Source: Acinetobacter courvalinii (GTDB taxonomy: Bacteria; Pseudomonadota; Gammaproteobacteria; Pseudomonadales; Moraxellaceae). From it: DNA of 64,000 nt. Below the pieces are notes generated by a model, which had not been told where the DNA came from, did no database searches, and saw only the letters and a program-made list of their open reading frames with translations. The DNA lies in contig NZ_BMDA01000001.1 of NCBI RefSeq assembly GCF_014635545.1, positions 62,001 to 126,000 on the forward strand, given 5' to 3'. A program made the position numbers and the translations under genes. This document shows, piece by piece, positions 37,387-45,813 of the stretch. Every line of letters starts with the position of its first letter. The first letter of the stretch is position 1.

Positions 37387-38472
37387 ATGGAACAGAATGC
37401 GACAACCCCAAATCAGCAAGGTTTTAGCATGCCCGGCGAGTGGTCTGCACAAGAAGCGGTATGGATGATCTGGCCGTATCGTACGGATAACTGGCGTGGC
37501 AATGGCGCACCTGCACAACAGGCTTTTGCCCAGGTTGCGGCTGCAATTGCCCAGAAAACGCCAGTATTTATGGCTGTTCCTCAAGCAGAAATGGAAAAAG
37601 CACGTCAAGTTATGCCTGCACAGGTCACACTGGTGGAAATGGAAAGTGATGATGCCTGGACACGTGATACGGGACCAACCATTGTCAAGAATGCACAAGG
37701 CCAGAAAAAAGCCATTAACTGGGTATTTAATGCATGGGGTGGGGAAAATGGCGGATTGTATTTCCCATGGGATCAGGATCAGTTGATTGCAGGCAAGATT
37801 TCAGCACAGCACGGTATTGATACTTACTCGACACCGCTAATTTTAGAGGGTGGGGCCATTCATGTGGATGGAGAAGGCACATTGTTGACCACGGCAGAAT
37901 GCTTGCTGAATCCGAACCGAAATCCACATCTGACTCAGGCCCAGATTGAAAATATTCTGCAAGAATGCTTGGGTGTCACCACTTTCATCTGGTTGCCTCA
38001 AGGTGTATTTAATGATGAAACCGATGGGCATGTTGATAATATGTGCTGCTTTGTCCGTCCTGGTGAAGTGGCATTGCACTGGACAGATGATCTTAATGAT
38101 TCGCAATACGCACGTTCACAAGCTGCATTACAAGTACTGGAAAATACAAAGGATGCAAAAGGCCGTCAATTGAAAGTGTGGAAGTTGCCATCTCCCGGGC
38201 CACTGTATGCCAGTGGAAACGAGACGATCGATATTGATAAGGGCAATGCCATTGAACGTTTTGAAGGTAATCGTCTGGCGGGCTCTTATGTCAATTACCT
38301 GATTAGTAACCAGCAGATCATTTTCCCGTTACTGGATGAACGTACTGATGAACAGGCGAAGGCATTGTTCCAGCAGATGTATCCAGACTATCTGATCACA
38401 GGTGTTCCTGCGCGCGAAATCTTACTCGGTGGCGGCAATATTCACTGCATTACTCAGCAAATTCCGGCTTAA
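37387..38472 (+). CDS. aguA: Agmatine deiminase
   Basis: AguA hydrolyses agmatine to N-carbamoylputrescine and ammonia. The 361-residue protein has family signatures throughout: [59 protein letters not shown] and the C-terminal [15 protein letters not shown] with nucleophile Cys354. Start ATG 37387 has GGAG nine bases upstream; the in-frame ATG at 37372 lies before that site. The usual partner AguB (N-carbamoylputrescine amidohydrolase, nitrilase fold) is not in this window; instead an M20 carbamoylase heads the operon. Confidence 0.93.
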   Translation: MEQNATTPNQQGFSMPGEWSAQEAVWMIWPYRTDNWRGNGAPAQQAFAQVAAAIAQKTPVFMAVPQAEMEKARQVMPAQVTLVEMESDDAWTRDTGPTIVKNAQGQKKAINWVFNAWGGENGGLYFPWDQDQLIAGKISAQHGIDTYSTPLILEGGAIHVDGEGTLLTTAECLLNPNRNPHLTQAQIENILQECLGVTTFIWLPQGVFNDETDGHVDNMCCFVRPGEVALHWTDDLNDSQYARSQAALQVLENTKDAKGRQLKVWKLPSPGPLYASGNETIDIDKGNAIERFEGNRLAGSYVNYLISNQQIIFPLLDERTDEQAKALFQQMYPDYLITGVPAREILLGGGNIHCITQQIPA

Positions 38473-38487
38473 GTCACGATGCGACAT

Positions 38488-38533
38488 GCAAGTTGAAACG
38501 TGGTCCAGATATGGGGCGCGCTTTTCAACTTGC
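38488..38533. repeat. Inverted repeat after aguA
   Basis: GCAAGTTGAAA (38488-38498) and TTTCAACTTGC (38523-38533) are perfect 11-bp inverted arms around 24 bases. No T-run follows on either strand. The rest of 38534-38829 is AT-rich with no ORF. Confidence 0.5.
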
Positions 38534-38829
38534 GCAATCAAAAAACAACGTAATATGCATAAAAATTACTAGAAAAGTATCATAATTTTAAAGAAGCGAT
38601 TTAAGCTATAAAACGTCTTTAAATTTGAACAGCTTGAGTCAGCCGACCATTTCAATAACAGCTAGCTTCTAACCCAGACTTCATCATTAACTTTTTACTT
38701 AAATGTAATCAGATCATTGTTAAATAAAATGAATGATTTGGAATCATTATTTTTGACTGAAAGTTAAAAAGTTCAACTGGTTTGCCTCAATTGATAAGCT
38801 ATCGGCAAACAATTAAAAATGAATATATA

Positions 38830-38848
38830 AATAATAATAATTATCATT
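38830..38848 (+). promoter_or_regulatory. Candidate Fur box upstream of the second TonB receptor
   Basis: AATAATAATAATTATCATT matches the classical Fur consensus at 14 of 19 positions by my count, about 80 bp before the receptor start. Confidence 0.6.
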
Positions 38849-38930
38849 TGTATTGAGTTTTATTTGTTTTTTGTTAGAATTCCCATAAATTTTAAGCAAT
38901 CTTTAAGATATCTCTGAATCGGGTGGGAAT

Positions 38931-40940
38931 ATGTCCAACAAAATAGCACGTCAATCACTCCTCACTATTTCCGTATTGGGCGGTATGATGGCGCTTGCAC
39001 AGGCAGCAGAAATTCAGGTCAATAAAGAGCCTGTACAACTGGAAAAGATTGTTGTCACGGCAAGTGGATTTGAGCAGGACATTAAAAAAGCAGCAGCCTC
39101 TATTTCTGTGCTTACACAAGAAGAAATGAATAAAAAAGCATATCGTGATGTGACCGATGCACTGAAAGATGTTCCAGGTGTGGTGGTTACAGGAGGCGGT
39201 AGCTCAAGTGATATCAGTATCCGTGGTATGGGCAGTGCCTATACCGTGATTATGGTTGATGGCAAAAAAGTAAATTCACGTTCAGTACGTCCCAATAGCG
39301 ATAACTCAGGCATTGAGCAAGGCTGGTTACCGAATATTGGCGCTATTGAACGCATTGAAGTGATCCGTGGACCAATGTCTGGCTTATATGGTTCAGATGC
39401 GATGGGCGGTGTGATTAACATTATTACCAAGAAAAATGTAACTGAATGGACGGGTTCGATCAAGCTTGATACCACGTTGCAGGAAAATTCTGACTCAGGT
39501 AATCAATATCAAACCAATGCTTATATTGCAGGTCCTCTAATCGCCAATCTATTATCGTTTAAAGCCAATGGTCTTTATTCGCAACGTGATGAAGATGAAA
39601 TCTATGGGGGGTATAGCAAGCAAAAAATTCGCGCAGGTGGAGCTGCCTTTAGTCTGACCCCCAATGATGATCATACCATTGATCTGGAGTACCAGCGCTC
39701 AATTCAAAACCGCGATGCAACCGTTGGCAAGAGTATTTCTCCAATACAAACGGGTCGAAATCCACCAGCAAACTCATTCTCGGACTACTATCGTACTGAA
39801 TATAGCTTAACGCATCGTGGAAAAATTGGAGCAGTCGAAACACATTCCTATATTCAGCGTGAAGAGAATGAAAATCCATCACGGAATATGGAAGCGATCA
39901 ATACTACATTTAATACCATCAATAAAATTAACTTTGATCGTCATAGTTTGAGCTTTGGCGGGATGTACCTCAAAGAAGAATTAGATGACAAAGGTAATCA
40001 GCTAAGCGTTGGTGGGGCAAAACCTGTTTCCAATCTTGATCGTTATAGCTGGGCATTATTTGCGGAAAATGCCTGGAATATTGTCGATGATTTCACTTTA
40101 ACTAGTTCACTGCGTTTAGATAAAGATGAAAAATTTGGTGATCACTGGAGCCCGAAAGTCTATGGCGTTTGGGGGCTGAATGATAATTGGGTGATTAAAG
40201 GTGGTGTCTCAACAGGTTATAAAACACCAGCACTGCGTGCAACCGTTGCAGAGTGGGGACAGGCGACGGGAGGCAGTCAAAGTAAAGGTGTGATTGTTGG
40301 TAATCCGAACCTAAAACCTGAAAAGAGTGTGAACTATGAAATGTCCTTTAACTGGGACAATTTAGATAATCTGACTGCAGGTCTTACACTATTCAATAGT
40401 GAGTTTAAAGACAAGATCACTGAAATCAGAACCTGTCAGGGAGCCTCTGGATCAATGGGCTGCGACTGGCTGGGTGAAAAATTTGACTTTGTCAGCCTGC
40501 GTGAGAACGTGGATAAAGCCAGTATGCGTGGTGCAGAAGCAACCTTTGGCTGGAAAGTCCTCCCAAATGTGAACTTGAGTGCAAATTATACCTTCACCGA
40601 TACCGAACAAAAGAGTGGCGCGAATAAAGGCAAGCCTTTAAATGAAATGCCTAAACACATGTTTAATACCACAGCAGATTGGGAAATTAACGATCAGTTC
40701 TCAAGCTGGGGCCGTGTGAATTACCGCAGTAAAACTTCGGATTACTTAAGCCGTACAGCCATGGCCAAAGGTAAACCTGCTTATACGATGGTAGATGTTG
40801 GGGTGAACTATAAGCCAACGCAAAATATTGCGGTCGCTGCAGGCATTTACAATCTATTTGATAAAGAGATTGATACTGCGACCTATAACTATGTGTTAGA
40901 TGGCCGCCGTTATAATCTTGGTGTGACCTATAGCTTCTAA
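38931..40940 (+). CDS. TonB-dependent ferric siderophore receptor (FepA/CirA-like)
   Basis: A 669-residue outer-membrane receptor. The signal peptide ends after ALAQA, the TonB box is in EKIVVTASGFEQ, the plug contains SVLTQEEMNKK, DISIRGMGSAYTVIMVDGK and RIEVIRGPMSGLYGSDAMGG, and the barrel ends in LGVTYSF. The plug sequence and size are of the catecholate-siderophore type (FepA/CirA/PirA group), not the FhuE type seen at 9137. The real ligand is unknown. A Fur box in the promoter supports iron regulation. Confidence 0.85.
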   Translation: MSNKIARQSLLTISVLGGMMALAQAAEIQVNKEPVQLEKIVVTASGFEQDIKKAAASISVLTQEEMNKKAYRDVTDALKDVPGVVVTGGGSSSDISIRGMGSAYTVIMVDGKKVNSRSVRPNSDNSGIEQGWLPNIGAIERIEVIRGPMSGLYGSDAMGGVINIITKKNVTEWTGSIKLDTTLQENSDSGNQYQTNAYIAGPLIANLLSFKANGLYSQRDEDEIYGGYSKQKIRAGGAAFSLTPNDDHTIDLEYQRSIQNRDATVGKSISPIQTGRNPPANSFSDYYRTEYSLTHRGKIGAVETHSYIQREENENPSRNMEAINTTFNTINKINFDRHSLSFGGMYLKEELDDKGNQLSVGGAKPVSNLDRYSWALFAENAWNIVDDFTLTSSLRLDKDEKFGDHWSPKVYGVWGLNDNWVIKGGVSTGYKTPALRATVAEWGQATGGSQSKGVIVGNPNLKPEKSVNYEMSFNWDNLDNLTAGLTLFNSEFKDKITEIRTCQGASGSMGCDWLGEKFDFVSLRENVDKASMRGAEATFGWKVLPNVNLSANYTFTDTEQKSGANKGKPLNEMPKHMFNTTADWEINDQFSSWGRVNYRSKTSDYLSRTAMAKGKPAYTMVDVGVNYKPTQNIAVAAGIYNLFDKEIDTATYNYVLDGRRYNLGVTYSF

Positions 40941-40951
40941 GACTTGAAGGG

Positions 40952-40980
40952 AAGGATAAGGTTTTTAAAGCCTTATCCTT
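40952..40980. terminator. Hairpin shared by convergent genes
   Basis: AAGGATAAGG (40952-40961) and CCTTATCCTT (40971-40980) form a 10-bp perfect stem. It overlaps the last codons of the minus-strand gene. The T tails are weak, so termination may be partial. Confidence 0.55.
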
Positions 40981-41980
40981 CTACTTTTAAGATATGTACG
41001 ACTTGATCCGAATAATAAAACTTTTCTAAATAAGGGCGGGCACGCTCACGTAAATAACCTGTCTCGATCACCTGTTGCAGTACAGGGATGAGTAATTGAC
41101 TGAGTTCATGTTCAATCAATGTCTCATCAATATTCAGGTCACGTAATAAAAGATCAAAAGTCCGTTCCTGATTACGTGCGTACCAGGCATAGACGCCATC
41201 ATGCACTTGTTGTTTTAGATAAGGCGTCTGACGAATATGATCCCAGATTTCGTGTCCCATCGCGACCGTCTTTGGTAAGTCCTGTACTTCGACATAATTC
41301 CGCAATACCGATAAGGGCATGACTTTAATTTTATGCCAGAGATTGGCCTGAAAATGATAGAGCTTGTCATCATTAAAGTGCTGGTTGAGCACTCTCTCAC
41401 TCATTTGACTGATTTTTAAAATATTCTTTTGCAGATAATGGGCAATGGTCTGGTTCAGATTGGAATCGGTCACTGTTTCTAAAACCGATTTGCCCATTTT
41501 CATAAAATGCCCGACACCAGGAACGCGCTTTGACATCACTGAATTATCCAGATAATCCTGAATCGAGTGCTGGATTAACTGGCTAATCAATGCTGAGAAC
41601 GCGGGATTGTTCACCACGGTTTTAATTAAACGCTGGCGATGGCCACTTTTACTGGCCACATACTGGGCAATCGAATCTACTGTCAGCACAGGGATGACAT
41701 CTTCAATGCTGGTCTGCTCGTTAACGGGATGAATCAGGGCAAAACGGATATGCTCCGCAATCTGCTCAACCAGAAAGGCACTTGCCGGTGTCGCAAGAAT
41801 CTGTTTTTCAATCAGGTTAAAAATTTGTTCAAAAGACCAGATCTGCTGTAACGGTTGCAAGCGTAACCAATGATAGAACTGTTTAAATTCAGTTTGAATG
41901 GTGTCTGGCTGAGCAAACTCATGTTCAAGAAATTCGAGCTGTGCATCAATCAGTTGTTCTATCATTGGATGTTTAGACAT
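40973..41980 (-). CDS. Conserved protein of unknown function
   Basis: A 335-residue soluble, mainly alpha-helical protein with no signal peptide and no membrane segment. It is rich in Gln, His and Leu, with a central stretch MSKRVPGVGHFMKMGKSVLE. I recognise no domain; similar proteins are, from memory, found in other Acinetobacter genomes without a named function. The start ATG and codon usage match its neighbours. It is 25 bp from the lipase-like gene on the same strand, so they may be co-transcribed. Confidence 0.75.
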   Translation of the reverse strand: MSKHPMIEQLIDAQLEFLEHEFAQPDTIQTEFKQFYHWLRLQPLQQIWSFEQIFNLIEKQILATPASAFLVEQIAEHIRFALIHPVNEQTSIEDVIPVLTVDSIAQYVASKSGHRQRLIKTVVNNPAFSALISQLIQHSIQDYLDNSVMSKRVPGVGHFMKMGKSVLETVTDSNLNQTIAHYLQKNILKISQMSERVLNQHFNDDKLYHFQANLWHKIKVMPLSVLRNYVEVQDLPKTVAMGHEIWDHIRQTPYLKQQVHDGVYAWYARNQERTFDLLLRDLNIDETLIEHELSQLLIPVLQQVIETGYLRERARPYLEKFYYSDQVVHILKVEG

Positions 41981-42005
41981 ATATTCTCAAATCGCTAAAT
42001 TAAGT

Positions 42006-43019
42006 TTATTGCGCTGGAGCCGCAGCAGTTTTTTGTGCCTGAATCTTGCTCAGGAACGGCAGATATTGCTGAACCACCAGTTGATCTGCTTCCAGAATCG
42101 GCATATGGCCAACATTGTCCAGAATGACAGGCGTCTGGGCATTTTTCAGTAATGCTTTTAATTCAGGAACGACTTCGACATTGACGATTTTATCCTGCTT
42201 GCCCCATAAGATCAGGGTCGGTGCATCAATCGATCTTGCCAGCAAGGCAAATGAATCCGGGGTATAGAGCTTGTTCAAGGCAATCACCTGATCGACCATT
42301 TTCTGGGTCTGCTCAACCTGACCAATCATCATTTTTTCTTGTGCCTGAGCAATTTCCTTCGGAATGAACGGTGGAGTAAACATGGCTTGTTGCATCAGGA
42401 AATTGAAATCTCCTTTTTTGCTCACAATCATGTTCTTCACCTGATTTGGATCTTTTAAATAAGGTGTATTCGCTGCTTTATAGACACCTGCTGCGTCAAT
42501 CAGGAAAAGACTCTTGGTTTCAAAGGGATATTGGCCTGCATAGAGCATGGCAATAGAACCACCCAGTGAATGGCCAGCAATATGTGCAGGTCCGGTCAGA
42601 TTGGCGGCTTCCACAAAACGGCGTAATTTTTCGGTGACATTCGGCACAGAATAGTCAAAATCTTTCGGAACCAGTGTTTCACCGCTGGCTGGTAAATCCG
42701 GAATGATGACGTGGTAATTTGCTGTGAGGGCGCGTGCGACACGGTTCCAGTTGTCACGACTACCTGCCAGACCATGAATTAAAATAATAATAGGCTTGCC
42801 GGCTTGACCGCCTTCACTATAAGACCAGGTGATATCACCCACTTTTAAGGTTTTGCTTTGTAAACCAGCCCAGGCACGCTCTTGCTGCAACAGGTTTTGA
42901 AAGCTCATTTCTATTTCGGCAGCTTGAGTTGTAGTTACAGCAACCGTGCTTAAGCTACAGGCCAGTAACGCAGCACCAAACGTCTTGCGCAAAGGTTGGG
43001 CAAATCGGGTATTGATCAT
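42006..43019 (-). CDS. Secreted alpha/beta-hydrolase, lipase/esterase type
   Basis: A 337-residue hydrolase with a signal peptide (cleavage near TTQAAE, about residue 34). The catalytic triad is visible: Ser151 in GHSLGG, Asp276 in WGKQDKIV and His305 in GHMPILE; LIHGLAGSRDNW is the oxyanion loop. It probably cleaves esters or acylglycerols in the periplasm or outside. The Ala/Gln-rich tail is short. It lies directly upstream of the unknown gene on the same strand and is divergent from the carbonic anhydrase gene. Confidence 0.85.
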   Translation of the reverse strand: MINTRFAQPLRKTFGAALLACSLSTVAVTTTQAAEIEMSFQNLLQQERAWAGLQSKTLKVGDITWSYSEGGQAGKPIIILIHGLAGSRDNWNRVARALTANYHVIIPDLPASGETLVPKDFDYSVPNVTEKLRRFVEAANLTGPAHIAGHSLGGSIAMLYAGQYPFETKSLFLIDAAGVYKAANTPYLKDPNQVKNMIVSKKGDFNFLMQQAMFTPPFIPKEIAQAQEKMMIGQVEQTQKMVDQVIALNKLYTPDSFALLARSIDAPTLILWGKQDKIVNVEVVPELKALLKNAQTPVILDNVGHMPILEADQLVVQQYLPFLSKIQAQKTAAAPAQ

Positions 43020-43243
43020 CTTTGTTCAATCCTTGATCTATTTTTAAACCAATTGATTATTGAGGAAGAGACGACGCGAGTCATTTGCATAATCTACAGA
43101 TGTATGGAAATTCTTGCCAATGAATTCAGCAATTTTCCGCTATTTTAGCGTTCAAAAGATTAGCAAGTATGCTGATCGTTTCTATTTTTGTCAGTGACTT
43201 TCAAACGGGCGCACATTAAACTGTTGCCTCAGGTCAATCACAC

Positions 43244-43870
43244 ATGGATATACACATGCTCACCGCACAAGAAGCATTAGAACGTTTAAAAGCTGGTAAT
43301 GCCCGTTTTGTAAAAGGAGAAGCAGTTCAACAAAAATTGTTATCTCACCAAGAACGTGCCGAGATGGCAAGTGATCAAAATCCTTTTGCAATTGTTTTAG
43401 GCTGTTCTGATTCACGTGTACCTGCTGAAATGGTTTTTGACCAAGGCTTGGGTGACTTGTTCGTGATTCGTGTGGCAGGCAATATTGTGGCACCTTCACA
43501 GGTCGGCAGTGTTGAATTCGCTGCAGAGCGTTATGATTGTGCTGTGGTGGTGGTACTGGGACATAGCCATTGTGGCGCGATTCAAGCCACGATTGATACC
43601 TTGATGAACCCTGATCAGCCGCCTTCATCGAATTTAATGTCGATCGTCAACCGTGTCCGTCCTTCGGTTGAAATTCTGATGCAAACCGAACTCAAAAATG
43701 ATTTGAAAAAATTGTCTGCACATGCGGTCCGTTCAAACGTATTTGCTTCTGTGAATCAGCTCCGTCACGGTTCAGCTGTGCTGGAAAGCCTGATTGAAAA
43801 GGGCAAAATGATTGTGGTTGGTGCAGAATATTCACTCGAAACCGGTGAAGTTTCTTTTTTTGATTTCTAA
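43244..43870 (+). CDS. Beta-class carbonic anhydrase
   Basis: A 208-residue cytosolic zinc enzyme that interconverts CO2 and bicarbonate. Zinc ligands are Cys54 (GCSDSRVPAE), His107 and Cys110 (GHSHCGAI), with the Asp56/Arg58 dyad beside the first ligand. It belongs to the plant-type beta class like E. coli Can/CynT. Two ATGs 12 bases apart (43244, 43256) are possible starts; neither has a strong ribosome site. No cyanase gene is nearby. Confidence 0.92.
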   Translation: MDIHMLTAQEALERLKAGNARFVKGEAVQQKLLSHQERAEMASDQNPFAIVLGCSDSRVPAEMVFDQGLGDLFVIRVAGNIVAPSQVGSVEFAAERYDCAVVVVLGHSHCGAIQATIDTLMNPDQPPSSNLMSIVNRVRPSVEILMQTELKNDLKKLSAHAVRSNVFASVNQLRHGSAVLESLIEKGKMIVVGAEYSLETGEVSFFDF

Positions 43871-43877
43871 GCATCAG

Positions 43878-43900
43878 GGCGAGTTTTAACTCGCCTTAAT
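43878..43900 (+). terminator. Terminator-like hairpin after carbonic anhydrase
   Basis: GGCGAGTT (43878-43885) and AACTCGCC (43888-43895) with a tight loop, followed by a short T-containing stretch. Confidence 0.5.
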
Positions 43901-43974
43901 TTCGCTGATTAAAGTATAAATCTTTATTTTTTATTGAATTAGAAAAATAAGTAAAGTAAAAGGGCAGACTCGAT

Positions 43975-44415
43975 ATGAAAATCATGCCTGTAAGCGAGCC
44001 TTTCTTGGCCGACTGGCTGCAATTAAGACGATTACTCTGGCCTGATCATGAAGACGCGCATTTACTGGAAATGCGGCAGTTACTCGAACAACCACATACT
44101 TTGCAATTATTAAGCTATAACGATCAGCAGCAAGCAATTGCCATGCTGGAAGCCTCGATTCGATATGAATATGTAAATGGCACACAAACTTCACCGGTGG
44201 CTTTTCTGGAAGGTATTTATGTGTTGCCAGAGTATCGACGTTCAGGTGTTGCTAGCGCGTTGGTACAGCAGGTAGAACACTGGGCCAAGCAGTTTGCATG
44301 TAGCGAATTTGCTTCAGATGCTGCGCTGGATAATACGATCAGTCATGCCATGCATCGCGCGCTGGGCTTTCAGGAAACCGAGCGTGTGGTTTATTTTAAG
44401 AAAAACATCAGTTGA
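43975..44415 (+). CDS. aac(6')-I: Aminoglycoside 6'-N-acetyltransferase, AAC(6')-I type
   Basis: A 146-residue GNAT enzyme that acetylates the 6'-amino group of aminoglycosides such as tobramycin, netilmicin and amikacin (family knowledge). SIRYEYVNGTQTSPVAFLEG, then GIYVLPEYRRSGVAS (acetyl-CoA loop), then FASDAALDNTISHAMHRALG, and FQETERVVYF match the chromosomal AAC(6')-Ig/Ih/Ij-like enzymes intrinsic to several Acinetobacter species. The surroundings are ordinary chromosome: no integron, transposase or att site nearby, so it is probably an intrinsic species gene, not an acquired cassette. Variant and activity cannot be fixed from sequence reading alone. Confidence 0.88.
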   Translation: MKIMPVSEPFLADWLQLRRLLWPDHEDAHLLEMRQLLEQPHTLQLLSYNDQQQAIAMLEASIRYEYVNGTQTSPVAFLEGIYVLPEYRRSGVASALVQQVEHWAKQFACSEFASDAALDNTISHAMHRALGFQETERVVYFKKNIS

Positions 44416-44442
44416 AATCGTCAATTTCTTCAAAGGCGCGGT

Positions 44443-45072
44443 TTATAACGCAGCTTTGATATAAGGGTAAGCCAGATTCAGCATCAGGGGTTGTGCTTTC
44501 GCGTTCGGATGGATCTGGTCGTTCTGGATCAAGTGCTTCTGTCCTGCGACGCCGTCAAGAAAGAACGGTAGTAATTTCACTTTATATTGCTGGCTGACCA
44601 GCTTGTAATTATTTTCAAAGGCCTTGCTATAAGCGGTGCCATAATTCGGTGGTATTTTCATCCCGAACAATAAAACATGGGCTTTCTGCTTCTGACTCAA
44701 CTGTACCAACTGGGCAAGATTTTTTTGAATCATTTGCGGAGGCTGACCGCGCAAGCCATCATTGCCACCCAGTTCAATCACCACCACTTCCGGGCGATAG
44801 GTTTGCAATAATTTTGGCAGTCTGGCCAGTGCACCGCTGGTGGTTTCGCCGCTGACACTTGCATTGACCACCTTGTGCTGTTTCGGATACTGTTGGTCTA
44901 AACGTTGTTGTAACAAGTGAACCCAACCTTGTTTTGCATCTATGCCATAACCCGCGCTCAGGCTATCACCCAAAATTAAAATAGTCTTTGCTGAAACCAG
45001 TGTCGGAATCAAGCAGACACTGATCATTGCAAGCGTTTTAGATACTGACAAGATAACTTTAGATATTTGCAT
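44443..45072 (-). CDS. tesA: Multifunctional acyl-CoA thioesterase I / lysophospholipase (SGNH)
   Basis: A 209-residue periplasmic SGNH hydrolase: signal peptide ending near LVSA, ILGDSLSAGYG with Ser37, ASVSGETTSG (block II Gly), ELGGNDGLRG (block III Asn) and DQIHPN with the catalytic Asp/His near the C-terminus. TesA cleaves acyl-CoA, lysophospholipids and esters. As in E. coli it is divergent from ybbA with a 36-bp gap. Confidence 0.93.
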   Translation of the reverse strand: MQISKVILSVSKTLAMISVCLIPTLVSAKTILILGDSLSAGYGIDAKQGWVHLLQQRLDQQYPKQHKVVNASVSGETTSGALARLPKLLQTYRPEVVVIELGGNDGLRGQPPQMIQKNLAQLVQLSQKQKAHVLLFGMKIPPNYGTAYSKAFENNYKLVSQQYKVKLLPFFLDGVAGQKHLIQNDQIHPNAKAQPLMLNLAYPYIKAAL

Positions 45073-45108
45073 TGCACTTCAAATTTGTCCTAAAGGATAC
45101 GTGACATC

Positions 45109-45813
45109 ATGCCACAACCGATTATTTCTGCCCAAAAAGTTACACAAAAGATTCAAATTAATCAGCAAAGTTTAACGATTTTAAAAGAGATCGATTTGGA
45201 GATTTATCCAGGCGAACAGATTGCCATTACCGGTCGCTCAGGTTCAGGCAAATCAACCTTATTGGGCATCCTGGCAACGCTTGATCGTCCCAGCGCAGGG
45301 GAGTTATGGGTGTGTGGACAGGCGGTGCATAGCTTGTCGGAGGAACAGCGTGCGCAGGTTCGTCTGGAAAATATCGGTTTTGTATTTCAGTCTTTTCAGC
45401 TATTGCCGCAGCTCAGTGCACTGGAAAATGTCATGTTGCCATTACGCTTACAACCTGACTTTAATTTCAGGCAGGCAGAACAAAAAGCATTGGCATGGTT
45501 AGAACGGGTTGGGCTAGTACGTCAGGCCCAGCAAACACCGAAAGTGCTCTCGGGTGGGGAGCAGCAGCGCGTAGCCATTGCACGTGCCCTGATTGCAGAA
45601 CCAAAAATTATTTTCGCAGATGAACCGACCGGCAATCTGGACGGACAAACGGCTGAAGAAATTGAACAGCTGTTATTTGAGTTGAACAAAGAACTAGGCA
45701 CAACCTTGGTGCTGGTGACCCATGATCAGAATCTGGCGGCTTTATGTCAACGTCATGTCAAACTGGCGGATGGACAGATTCAGGACATCGTCAAACTTGG
45801 AGAGGGCCTATGA
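45109..45813 (+). CDS. ybbA: ABC transporter ATP-binding protein YbbA
   Basis: A 234-residue ATPase of the MacB/LolD type. Walker A is [12 protein letters not shown], the signature is [15 protein letters not shown], Walker B is [13 protein letters not shown] and the H-loop is LVTHDQ. With the permease YbbP it forms an ABC complex of the mechanotransmission class; the substrate is not known. The gene order tesA/ybbA-ybbP is conserved in gammaproteobacteria. Its stop overlaps the ybbP start (ATGA). Confidence 0.92.
   Translation: MPQPIISAQKVTQKIQINQQSLTILKEIDLEIYPGEQIAITGRSGSGKSTLLGILATLDRPSAGELWVCGQAVHSLSEEQRAQVRLENIGFVFQSFQLLPQLSALENVMLPLRLQPDFNFRQAEQKALAWLERVGLVRQAQQTPKVLSGGEQQRVAIARALIAEPKIIFADEPTGNLDGQTAEEIEQLLFELNKELGTTLVLVTHDQNLAALCQRHVKLADGQIQDIVKLGEGL

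Noticed and set aside
43900-44442. Mobile cassette around aac(6')-I
   Set aside because: No attC-like element, integrase, transposase or terminal repeats are seen on either side.
45744-45809. Extended ybbP start inside ybbA
   Set aside because: The ATGA overlap at 45810 has a good ribosome site and the extra residues have no family support.
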